Shown in pieces: positions 24,425-32,129 of a stretch of DNA of 59,100 nt. The DNA comes from a bacterium (lineage in GTDB: Bacteria; UBP18; UBA7526), in the NCBI GenBank assembly GCA_030615855.1, contig JAUWYL010000004.1:1-59100 (forward strand), read 5' to 3'. A program made the translations under genes and the position numbers. Each line of letters starts with the position of its first letter. Positions within the stretch are counted from its first letter, which is position 1. Under the pieces are notes generated by a model that worked only from the letters and a program-made list of their open reading frames with translations, had not been told where the DNA came from and searched no databases.

Positions 24425-25069
24425 TCACCTCGTGTAACCGTGTTTTTTCAAGAAATCTAAAGTAATGCTTTTCTCTTCCTTTATCGTTTTAAAAACATAT
24501 TTCCCGATTATGTCTGCCTCAAGATTGACCTTATCCCCCACCCTTTTAAGGCCCAGGGTAGTCACTTCTAAGGTATGAGGAATGATGGAGACGCTGAATC
24601 TATTTTTGTTAAAATCAACAATGGTCAGACTTATTCCATCTAGGGTGATGGAACCTTTAGGGATGATATAGTTCATAATTTCATTTGGGGCTTCAATCTC
24701 AAAGAGGAAAGTATCTCCTTCCTTAATTCTCTTTCTTATAATTCCCACCCCATCGATATGCCCAGTAACGAAATGGCCTCCCAATCTTTCACCCATCTTT
24801 AAGGCCCTCTCTAAATTCACCTTCTCTCCAATCCTTAACTCCCCAAGACTTGTTCTTCTCAATGTCTCTGCCCCAACATCTATTTTAAACTGGCTAACTG
24901 GCAAACTGGCTAACTGGCTAACCGTCAAACATACCCCATTCACCGAAATACTATCTCCCTTCTTCGTGTCTTTTATCACTTCTTTACCAGAGATGGTAAG
25001 TTCCATAGATTTCGCTCTTCTCTTGATACTTTTAACTGTTCCCATCTCTTCTATCAATCCAGTAAACAT
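24425..25069 (-). CDS. ribE: riboflavin synthase alpha chain
   Basis: The 214-aa protein begins [12 protein letters not shown] and shows the two homologous lumazine-binding barrels (SVNGVCLTV and [13 protein letters not shown]), usual for RibE. It dismutates two lumazines to riboflavin. Residues about 49-61 ([12 protein letters not shown]) come from an octamer array, a few residues longer than the usual loop between strands. It lies between ribD and ribBA. Confidence 0.96.
   Translation of the reverse strand: MFTGLIEEMGTVKSIKRRAKSMELTISGKEVIKDTKKGDSISVNGVCLTVSQLASLPVSQFKIDVGAETLRRTSLGELRIGEKVNLERALKMGERLGGHFVTGHIDGVGIIRKRIKEGDTFLFEIEAPNEIMNYIIPKGSITLDGISLTIVDFNKNRFSVSIIPHTLEVTTLGLKRVGDKVNLEADIIGKYVFKTIKEEKSITLDFLKKHGYTR
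24887..24924. repeat. octamer tract inside ribE
   Basis: AAACTGGC, TAACTGGC, AAACTGGC, TAACTGGC, TAACCGTC: five 8-bp units in a row in an open reading frame. Confidence 0.88.
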
Positions 25070-25106
25070 TTCTTTCTCCTGCTTATTTAGGGGGCTGTTG
25101 GTTTAC

Positions 25107-25137
25107 CGTTAACGGTTAACGGTTCACGGTAAACGAT
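25107..25137. repeat. heptamer tract over the ribD stop codon
   Basis: GTTAACG, GTTAACG, GTTCACG, GTAAACG in a row. The ribD stop (TGA at 25124-25126) and its last residues NRLP are written in this tract, so the repeat sets the C-terminus. Confidence 0.85.
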
Positions 25138-26236
25138 TAGCTACGTATCCTTCTATGAGCACATCCTCTTCAAATCTTTTGACGCTAATATCTTTTAATT
25201 TTATGGCGTCTTTTATTCTTTCTATTCCTCCCCCTTCTACTGGAGTAAGTGCTTCTTCTCCTCCGATTATTTTGGAGGCGATAAAGAACAGAACCTTATC
25301 CACTAGACTATTCTCCAAGAATGAGGCATTGATCTTTCCCCCTCCCTCAACCAAGAGGCTGGTTACCTCTAATTCCCCAAGTTTTTTCAATAATTTTTTC
25401 AAATTAACCTTTTTATCTCTATCCTTAATAATTAAAACCTTGACTCCCTTCTTTCTTAATGCTTCTATCTTCCTCTTTAATGCAAACTTTGTCGTAGCAA
25501 TAATCGTTGGGGCCTTTTTATTTAAAACTCTCGCCCTTAGAGGAATCCTTGCCTTGCTATCTACAACAATGCGTATAGGATTTCTAACTGGGATCCTGGA
25601 TCCTGGATCCTGGATCCTGGATGTTAATCTCGGATTATCTTTCAAGACCGTCTCTATACCGACTAAAATAGCGTCTACTTCTCTTCTCAATTTATGAACA
25701 TACTTCCGTGATTTCTCATTCGTAATCCACTTGGAATCCCCAGTCTTAGTAGCGATCTTTCCGTCTAAGCTCATGGCGGTCTTCAGGATAACGAATGGCT
25801 TCTTGGTAGTAATGTATTTAGTATAGGCTTCGTTTATCTTCTTCGCTTCTTCTTCCAAAACCCCTACCTTTACCTCTATTCCTGCTTTTCTTAGTTTTTT
25901 AACTCCTCTACCACAATTCAGGGGATTAGGGTCGATCATGGCTATTACTACTTCCTTTATCCTAGAAGAGATTATCCTTTTGGTACAGGGTGGGGTTCTT
26001 CCGAAATGGGCGCAGGGCTCTAAATTAAGATATAGAGTAGCACCTCTTGCTCTTTCTCCCGCCATATTCAGGGCGTTAATCTCTGCGTGAGGTTCCCCTG
26101 CCCTTCTATGACACCCCCTTCCAATAATTCTATTATCTTTAACAATAACCGCCCCCACTAAGGGATTGGGAGAGGTCCTTCCCTTCGCCTTAATTGCTAA
26201 CCTTAGAGCCAATCTCATATACTTTTTATTGTTCAT
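25124..26236 (-). CDS. ribD: riboflavin biosynthesis deaminase/reductase RibD
   Basis: About 370 aa. The N-terminal deaminase has the zinc motif HAEINAL...EPCAHFGRTPPC, and the C-terminal reductase has KTAMSLDGKIATKTGDSKWIT and VEGGGKINASFLE. It performs two successive steps after GTP cyclohydrolase II. The ATG at 26236 (MNNKKYM) has AGGT before it; the track's start at 26260 lacks an RBS. Residues about 206-218 (RIQDPGSRIP) are encoded by a GGATCCT array. First gene after the FMN riboswitch. Confidence 0.96.
   Translation of the reverse strand: MNNKKYMRLALRLAIKAKGRTSPNPLVGAVIVKDNRIIGRGCHRRAGEPHAEINALNMAGERARGATLYLNLEPCAHFGRTPPCTKRIISSRIKEVVIAMIDPNPLNCGRGVKKLRKAGIEVKVGVLEEEAKKINEAYTKYITTKKPFVILKTAMSLDGKIATKTGDSKWITNEKSRKYVHKLRREVDAILVGIETVLKDNPRLTSRIQDPGSRIPVRNPIRIVVDSKARIPLRARVLNKKAPTIIATTKFALKRKIEALRKKGVKVLIIKDRDKKVNLKKLLKKLGELEVTSLLVEGGGKINASFLENSLVDKVLFFIASKIIGGEEALTPVEGGGIERIKDAIKLKDISVKRFEEDVLIEGYVANRLP
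25590..25623. repeat. GGATCCT heptamer array inside ribD
   Basis: Four perfect tandem copies of the 7-mer GGATCCT plus a partial copy lie in frame between the RibD catalytic and NADPH regions. Confidence 0.92.
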
Positions 26237-26331
26237 ATTTACCTGCTTGCCCCGTAGCATCCCGTAGGGATTGGTATGGGATCTGCCAGTCAGCCAGTTG
26301 TTTTTTTATTTGCGATGATTCGCGTACAAAG

Positions 26332-26360
26332 AAAAAGCCCCGAAGACTTCTCTTCGGGGC
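26332..26360 (-). terminator. terminator of the FMN riboswitch
   Basis: GCCCCGAAGA and TCTTCGGGGC form a perfect 10-bp stem with a 4-nt loop, followed by five T on the minus strand. It is the expression platform before ribD. Its 5' arm can also pair with the aptamer's first strand (antiterminator). Confidence 0.94.
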
Positions 26361-26403
26361 TTATTTCGCGCTTTGACGGAAATTTTGCGTTTTCGCGTTT
26401 ACA

Positions 26404-26545
26404 ATCTTCTCCCGTCCGGACTAGACCGTCGGCACCGGAATCGCACCGGTTCAATCCGGACATAACCATATCCAGACTCGCGGGCTTCCTGCCTATCGGC
26501 AGGCAGGTTACCGCCGATCGAGGAATTCCACCTCACCCCGAAGAT
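26404..26545 (-). promoter_or_regulatory. FMN riboswitch (RFN element)
   Basis: The minus-strand RNA has closing stem AUCUUC/GAAGAU, GGGGUGAGGUGGAAUUCC, CGGCGGU, AGCCCGCGAG, GAUUCCGGUGCCGACGGU and UAGUCCGGACGGGAGAAGAU, the complete RFN consensus. FMN binding should stabilise the closing stem and allow the downstream terminator to form, shutting off rib genes. The variable stem is the palindrome CCTGCCTGCC..GGCAGG. Confidence 0.98.
26488..26507. repeat. CCTGCC palindrome forming the RFN variable stem
   Basis: Minus-strand CCTGCCTGCCGATAGGCAGG is nearly identical to the intergenic copy CCTGTCTGCCGACAAGGCAG at 47309-47328. It shares its arms with the btuB copy at 10785-10812. Confidence 0.7.
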
Positions 26546-26548
26546 TCA

Positions 26549-26577
26549 CCCCGCTCCTCCATGAGGGGCGGGGTTCA
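26549..26577. repeat. CCCCGC palindrome just 5' of the FMN aptamer
   Basis: CCCCGCTCCTC pairs with GAGGGGCGGGG (10 of 11) across CAT and is followed by TTCA. Same family as in the AsnB-like gene. It would be transcribed at the very 5' end of the rib leader. Confidence 0.85.
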
Positions 26578-26599
26578 GCCAATATTCAATTACAAAATT

Positions 26600-26628
26600 A
26601 GATTAACACAAATAATCTCAGTTGTCAA
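26600..26628 (-). promoter_or_regulatory. sigma-70 promoter of the rib operon
   Basis: TTGACA (26628-26623), a 17-nt spacer and TAATCT (26605-26600) on the minus strand, 55 nt before the aptamer and just after smc. Confidence 0.75.
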
Positions 26629-26649
26629 ATTATATTTTTATTCGCGCTC

Positions 26650-29600
26650 TTATTCTTTTGCTTTCATTCGCGATGATTTGCGTCTCTGTCTCTCGATCTC
26701 CTCCTGGGCAAACTTAACCGAGACCAGCTTCGATACCCCGGATTCCTCCATGGTCACTCCATACATGGTATCCGAGGCCTCGATGGTTCCCCGATTGTGA
26801 GTAACGATAATGAACTGTGACTTTTTGGCAAATTCTACCAACACCCGGGTAAATCTACTGATGTTCGCTTCATCCAGGGCGGCGTCGATCTCATCTAGGA
26901 CACAGAAGGGAGAGGGCTTGACCATGAAGATACCAAATAATAGAGCGATGGCCGTCAGGGCCTTCTCCCCTCCAGATAAGAGGGAAATACTTTTCAAAGT
27001 CCTTCCTGGCGGTCGAGCCTTGATCTCTATTCCTGATTCTAAGATATTCCGCTCATCCAATAGGACTAGGTCCGCCTTCCCTCCTTCGAATAGTCTAGTG
27101 AATACCATATTGAAATTCTCTCGTATTTGTTCAAAGGTTTTGGAGAAGAGGCTTCTCGTTGTCTTATTGATCTTAGCAATGGCCTCTTTAAGAGAAGTGG
27201 CGGCTTCTTCCAGGTCCTTCTTCTGGCCAGTCAAGAAGTTATACCTCTCCTCAAGTTCCTTATGCTCCTCCATGGCCACTAAGTTCACCGGTCCCATGGC
27301 CTCCATCTTCTCTTTCAACTCTCTTATCCTTACTCTATAGCCTTCCCTATCTTCTATCTCCTGTATCTGATAATCCCTTTCAATCTCTTCTAGGGAAACC
27401 CCATAATCCTCTCTCACTCTGCGAGAAAGGTTCTCCAATTCGAGGTTGAGCTCCCGGCCCTGGAAAGTTAATTCATTAAACTGACCCTGAAATCTTTCGC
27501 CTAAGGTCCTGACCTCTCTCAATTCCTCCTCTCCTTTAGATACTTCGCCAGCAATTTCTTCCTTTTTCTTTTTTAGGTCTTCAAGTTCTTTTTCTGCCTC
27601 TTCGCTTTCTCTCGATAATTCCTTCTGCCTATCTTCCTCTTTGGCGATTAAATCTCCAATCTCTTCCTTTCTCGTTCCTCCCTCATCGACCTCTTCTTGG
27701 CGGGCCTTGATCGACTGGACGAGGTCGTTTAAATTCTCCCTCATGCGCCCCAGACTTTCTCGAAATCCAGTCTCCTTCTCTACCAAGGAAGCGATAGAGA
27801 TCTTAAGTGCCGTCACCTCACTACTATTTTTACTAATCTCTTTTTCCCTTTCCCCAATCTCTTCCTTTAACTTAGCCGTCCTCTCCTGGGTCCCAATCTC
27901 CTTCTCCTTGAGATTTTCTAACTGGGCCTCCAGTTCTTCCCTCTTCTTGGTTAGTTCCTCCCCCTCTTTATCCAGTTCCTCGGCTTCTGTCTTTAAGAGC
28001 GAGAGGTCTTTCTTTATCCTCTCTCCTTGAGAGTTGATGCTTGCTAAGTCCCTTTCCTTAAAATTTATCTCCAGTTCCTCTTTCTTGATATCGGAATCGA
28101 TGTTTGCCACTCTTTTTCCAATCTCGAGCAACCTCTTCTCTAGATTAGCCCTATCCTTCTCTAACTTCTTAAGGTTCTCGTTCAGGGCCTTGAGCTCTCT
28201 GGCGAGTCCTTCTTTCTCCCTCTCTTTCCCCAGCAAGCGCCTCAGAGAACCACCAGTAATTTCCCCCTGAGGAGTAACTATCTCTCCTTCGAGGGTAACT
28301 ACTCTGATATCTCCCCTTGCCTGCCTGCTGATTTCAAAGGCCGCCTTAAGGTCTTCTACCACCAAGGCATTTCCTAAGAGATACTCTATAATCGGCTGAT
28401 ATCTTGCTTCATACTTGACGAGGCCAGAAGCAAGGCCAATGGCTCCCTTCTCCTTTATCAGAGAAGAGGGATTCAATCTTCTACCTGGCTTAATGGCCTT
28501 TAAGGGAAGGAAGGAGGCCCTTCCCAGACTCCTGGCTTTCAGATACTCCACGGCCTCTTGGGCGGCCTTCACATCCCGGATAACAATATCCTGTATCCTC
28601 TCCCCCAAGGCAGCTTCGATGGCCTTCTCATATTCTGGGGAGGTCTGGATTAGATCTATTACCACTCCCTCGATGCCCGATAGTCTATCCCGGGCAAGGA
28701 GAACCTCTCTCACTCCGCCATAGTAACCTCCAAGCCCTTCTTGTAGGAATTCTAAATGGGAGGTCTTCTTCGTTATCTGGGCCTTCAATCCATCGATCTT
28801 TTCCTCTAGGGCGTGAAGCCCTTCTCCATCTCTCTTCTCCTCTTCTAAGAGACTCTTCTTCTCCTCCTCGAGCCCAGAGATTCTTTTCCTGTGGTCTTGG
28901 ATGCTCTTCTTTATCTCCCTCGTTTTTCCCCCAACATCCTTCGATTCCTTCTCAACCCTCGTCTTCTCAGTTAAAAGTCTCTCCTTCCTGATATCAACAT
29001 TCCTCTGCCCGGTCTCTAGATATCTCAGGTCATTTCTGGTGCTGGCTGTTTTGGAGAGGGTCTCGATGATTTCATTCTTCAGGATCTCCAAGGCCTCTAT
29101 AGCCTTTTCTAACTCCTCATTAAGTCCTTTAAAGGATTGCTCTTTCTCCTTTGCTTTCGCAGTTTCTTCTTCAATCTGGGTGGCAAGGGTTTTTAATTCC
29201 TCTTCCCTTCTCCCTATCGCTTGCTCTAAACCCTTTTCTTTTTCCTTAAAGGCCTCTATCTCCTTTCTTCTTCTTGCCTTCTCTCCTTCAACTCCTTCTT
29301 CCCTTTCCTGATAGGTAGCAATCCTGTCCTTCGACCTCTCAATATCGCTTGCTATTTTGAATACCTTCTGGTGGATTTCGTAGAGGTTTCTCTCTATCTC
29401 CCTTGCTCCTTTCTCGATCTCTTTTGAGGCCTTCTCCTTTTCTTCTATCCTCTTTCCTAAGGATTCCCTCGAATCCTCTAACTTAGTAGTCTCCTCCAAA
29501 GAGGTTTCCTTTCTCTTCTTCAATTCCCGAAATTTAATTATCCCAAGGTTTAGGTCCAGATCCTTTAATTCATCCTTTAACTTCTGATACCTCTCTGCTT

Positions 29601-30231
29601 TACCCACCTGTCTCTTGAGAGAATTGATCTGGCGCCTCACCTCTCCAATAACATCCTCTAAGCGCAGGAGGTTCTCCTGAGTGGCCTCTAACTTCCTGAG
29701 GGTCTCTTCTCTCCGGTGCTTATACTTTGAGATCCCGGCCGCTTCCTCAAACAAAAATCTCCTATCCTCTGGCTTGGAAGATAGGATGAGTTCAATCTTC
29801 CCCTGCTCGATCAGGGAGTAGGTGCTGGAGCCCAAGCCAGTATCCATAAAGAGTTCCTGGATATCCTTGAGCCTCACTGGTGCCTTGTTGATATAGTATT
29901 CACTCTCCCCACTCTGAAAGAGCCTTCTGGTGATGGTGACCTCAGTAAACTCAATGGGGAGTTTCTTATCCTCATTGGTCACTGTTAGGGAGACCTCTGC
30001 CATACCCAGGGGCTTCCGGGCTTCGGAACCAGAGAATATGATATCCTCCATCTTACTCAAGCGCAGGGCAGTTGGCCGCTGCTCACCTAAGGTCCACCTG
30101 ATGGCATCCGAGATATTCGACTTTCCACACCCATTGGGACCCACGATGGCGGTGAGGCCAGGTTCGAACTCTAACTTGGTCTCATCAGCAAAGGACTTAA
30201 ACCCCTGCATGACCAGATTCTTGAAGTACAT
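26650..30231 (-). CDS. smc: chromosome segregation protein SMC
   Basis: The 1193-aa protein has Walker A in VGPNGCGKSNISDAIRWTLG, Q-loop RLSKMEDIIFSGSE, two long Glu/Lys-rich coiled coils (about 170-500 and 680-1010), a hinge around residues 510-640 with GGYYGGVREVLL, signature SLLSGGEKALTAIALLF and Walker B FCVLDEIDAALDEANI. It is a full-length bacterial SMC, the condensin motor. No scpA/scpB is nearby. It has its own promoter; GGAGAGAAG precedes the ATG. Confidence 0.98.
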   Translation of the reverse strand: MYFKNLVMQGFKSFADETKLEFEPGLTAIVGPNGCGKSNISDAIRWTLGEQRPTALRLSKMEDIIFSGSEARKPLGMAEVSLTVTNEDKKLPIEFTEVTITRRLFQSGESEYYINKAPVRLKDIQELFMDTGLGSSTYSLIEQGKIELILSSKPEDRRFLFEEAAGISKYKHRREETLRKLEATQENLLRLEDVIGEVRRQINSLKRQVGKAERYQKLKDELKDLDLNLGIIKFRELKKRKETSLEETTKLEDSRESLGKRIEEKEKASKEIEKGAREIERNLYEIHQKVFKIASDIERSKDRIATYQEREEGVEGEKARRRKEIEAFKEKEKGLEQAIGRREEELKTLATQIEEETAKAKEKEQSFKGLNEELEKAIEALEILKNEIIETLSKTASTRNDLRYLETGQRNVDIRKERLLTEKTRVEKESKDVGGKTREIKKSIQDHRKRISGLEEEKKSLLEEEKRDGEGLHALEEKIDGLKAQITKKTSHLEFLQEGLGGYYGGVREVLLARDRLSGIEGVVIDLIQTSPEYEKAIEAALGERIQDIVIRDVKAAQEAVEYLKARSLGRASFLPLKAIKPGRRLNPSSLIKEKGAIGLASGLVKYEARYQPIIEYLLGNALVVEDLKAAFEISRQARGDIRVVTLEGEIVTPQGEITGGSLRRLLGKEREKEGLARELKALNENLKKLEKDRANLEKRLLEIGKRVANIDSDIKKEELEINFKERDLASINSQGERIKKDLSLLKTEAEELDKEGEELTKKREELEAQLENLKEKEIGTQERTAKLKEEIGEREKEISKNSSEVTALKISIASLVEKETGFRESLGRMRENLNDLVQSIKARQEEVDEGGTRKEEIGDLIAKEEDRQKELSRESEEAEKELEDLKKKKEEIAGEVSKGEEELREVRTLGERFQGQFNELTFQGRELNLELENLSRRVREDYGVSLEEIERDYQIQEIEDREGYRVRIRELKEKMEAMGPVNLVAMEEHKELEERYNFLTGQKKDLEEAATSLKEAIAKINKTTRSLFSKTFEQIRENFNMVFTRLFEGGKADLVLLDERNILESGIEIKARPPGRTLKSISLLSGGEKALTAIALLFGIFMVKPSPFCVLDEIDAALDEANISRFTRVLVEFAKKSQFIIVTHNRGTIEASDTMYGVTMEESGVSKLVSVKFAQEEIERQRRKSSRMKAKE

Positions 30232-30313
30232 TCTTCTCTCCGGAATATCAGAGTATCAGGATACCAGGTTATCAGGAACTTCCCGATAACCTGATTACCC
30301 GATCACCTGATTC

Positions 30314-30342
30314 AATATATCACATTTTCGTCTAAAAAGCAA
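30314..30342 (-). promoter_or_regulatory. sigma-70 promoter of smc
   Basis: TTGCTT (30342-30337), a 17-nt spacer and TATATT (30319-30314) on the minus strand. An 8-bp TATCAGGA-type tract (30247-30310) fills the leader before the smc ATG. Confidence 0.7.
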
Positions 30343-30343
30343 C

Positions 30344-30391
30344 AAAAAATGCCCTTCTCCCGATTGTATTCAGGATTCCTGGGCACTTTTC
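30344..30391 (-). terminator. probable terminator of the etf-CPBP operon
   Basis: TGCCC and GGGCA pair around a 26-nt middle, with a TTTTTT run on the minus strand. The stem is short, so the call is moderate. Confidence 0.5.
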
Positions 30392-30399
30392 AAAATATA

Positions 30400-30453
30400 C
30401 CCCGCACCTTTTGCTATTCAATTCCTTCTCTTTACTTAAAGGTGCGGGGTTCA
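30400..30453. repeat. CCCCGCACC palindrome overlapping a stop codon
   Basis: CCCCGCACCTTT and AAAGGTGCGGGG are perfect 12-nt inverted arms followed by TTCA. The right arm encodes the last residues (EPRTFK) and sets the stop of the CPBP-like paralogue. Confidence 0.85.
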
Positions 30454-32129
30454 GTGCTTCTCAGTCTCTTTCTAAGATAGGCAGCGAGTAATAGAATGAG
30501 AGGTAAGACGGCTAAAACAAGTATGATTACCCCATGGATTATGAAATAAGGATGTTTGAAAGTAACCAGATACCAGCCGTTTGATAATAGAAGGATAAAG
30601 TAAATAGAAAAGAGATAGCAGAGGATATTGAAGCGGAAGTAATGAACAATGAAGAGGATCGTTACTCCCAAACCTAAGAGAGAAAGGCCACTCCTTATCA
30701 TTCCTTCAGAAAAGCTCTTTGCCTCACTAGCAGCTCCTAGAAGAGAAAGAAGAATGAAGGTTAAAATAACCCACCTCCATCTTTTCAAGAACTTCTTGAG
30801 TAAGAGAATGAAGAGAAGGAAGGCTGCTCCTCCCCATAGGGCGGCTCCCCAGGCCTTTCCCCAGGAAGCGAGAGAAGGGATGAAGGTCTGGAGAATACCC
30901 GTGGGAAGTTGGGAATGGGCCCTTAATGAAGAAGTGAGATATCTTTGGGTTATCCAGCCAATTGGAAGGGAATAGATCCCCAAAGCTCCAAATATCAAAT
31001 ATCCTACCAGGCAGCCATCGATATACTCTCGAGATAGCCAGTTGCTGGGCTTTAATTTTTTGAACCAAGTAGTGAGCGGCTCTATTTTAGGAAAGACCTC
31101 TCTCCACAGGGATTCTACAACAGAGAGTAGAACGCAAGAGAAAAGGAACCCAGATACAATACCAGTTAAATTCCATATGATTCGCCGGGTAACGAATACC
31201 GGTAAATCCTTCGCTGTCGAGTAATGAGAGAAGAAAGTGGGTAGGCCGTTTAGTAGACCTATTATCTTCCAAGCAGCCAATATTCCAGCTAAGATTAAGA
31301 CCAATCTCCATCTGATATCCCTTCTCGTAAACTTTATGAAAAATAAAACAATTGCAGTAATCGCTAAGGTGATAAAAAAGAGGACCATTAGTCCACCGAT
31401 GATCGCCTTCCTAATGCCTGCTTTTCTCTCTTCCCTGATAAACTCCTCTGGAGTCTTGAAGAAGTAGTGATAACCGAATAATCTGTCTCCTTTTACCCTC
31501 AGTTTTAATCTAAATCTTCCCTCCCCTATCTCGGGCTCCTCCTTCTCATAAAGGAAGATATGGTCTCTTCTATTCTTCTGCTTCTCAGAATCGGTCTTAA
31601 TCAACCTAAATTCTGATAGATCAAATCTCCCTTCTTCCTTAGTGGATTTCTCTGCGATTGCTCTCGCTACCTTGGGAGAGAGGTTAGCACCCGGGGCATC
31701 CTCTTCTATGGGGTGCCAGAGACCACAGACCCTTCCTTCAGGGTCGATCCAGACATTTATCTCTTCCTTCTCTAATGGCCTATACCACCTCGCTCTCCAT
31801 CTCCAGAAGGGAAGTTGCTCAGTGAATATCTGGTTGGTCTTCTTCATCCCCACCTGGCGAAGAACATAGGTTTCTGCCCAGACTCCGGCTCCCCGAGTGG
31901 TAAAGTAGGTTACAGAGCGATAATCCTCCAAGGAAAGGCCCAAGCCCTCTAAGTATTCTTTAGAGACTTTTTTTGCCTGATAACGAGTAGTGGCCAGATG
32001 AAGGGTCTCACCAAAATCCTGAACCTCGGGAAGGATAGCGAAGAAGGAGAGAAGGTATAGAGTTATTCCTATAACTGCCAGTCCAACCAGGATTAGTATA
32101 TTCCTTCTCGACAGGGGCTTATATTTCAT
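30432..32129 (-). CDS. CPBP-protease paralogue lacking catalytic motifs
   Basis: The 565-aa membrane protein is co-linear with the next gene: an N-terminal helix, two PepSY-like extracytoplasmic units (with WRARWYRPLEKEE and DPEGRV), then about nine membrane helices. Where the neighbour has DEEFFFR this protein has LWGGAAF, and GFLH is replaced by LGAAS, so metal binding is lost. It is probably a non-enzymatic partner of its neighbour. The 4-nt overlap suggests coupled synthesis. Palindromic DNA supplies its C-terminal tail. Confidence 0.75.
   Translation of the reverse strand: MKYKPLSRRNILILVGLAVIGITLYLLSFFAILPEVQDFGETLHLATTRYQAKKVSKEYLEGLGLSLEDYRSVTYFTTRGAGVWAETYVLRQVGMKKTNQIFTEQLPFWRWRARWYRPLEKEEINVWIDPEGRVCGLWHPIEEDAPGANLSPKVARAIAEKSTKEEGRFDLSEFRLIKTDSEKQKNRRDHIFLYEKEEPEIGEGRFRLKLRVKGDRLFGYHYFFKTPEEFIREERKAGIRKAIIGGLMVLFFITLAITAIVLFFIKFTRRDIRWRLVLILAGILAAWKIIGLLNGLPTFFSHYSTAKDLPVFVTRRIIWNLTGIVSGFLFSCVLLSVVESLWREVFPKIEPLTTWFKKLKPSNWLSREYIDGCLVGYLIFGALGIYSLPIGWITQRYLTSSLRAHSQLPTGILQTFIPSLASWGKAWGAALWGGAAFLLFILLLKKFLKRWRWVILTFILLSLLGAASEAKSFSEGMIRSGLSLLGLGVTILFIVHYFRFNILCYLFSIYFILLLSNGWYLVTFKHPYFIIHGVIILVLAVLPLILLLAAYLRKRLRSTEPRTFK

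Noticed and set aside
26276-26800. 174-aa plus-strand ORF over the FMN riboswitch
   Set aside because: It runs antisense to the riboswitch and the smc 3' end; coding is not credible.
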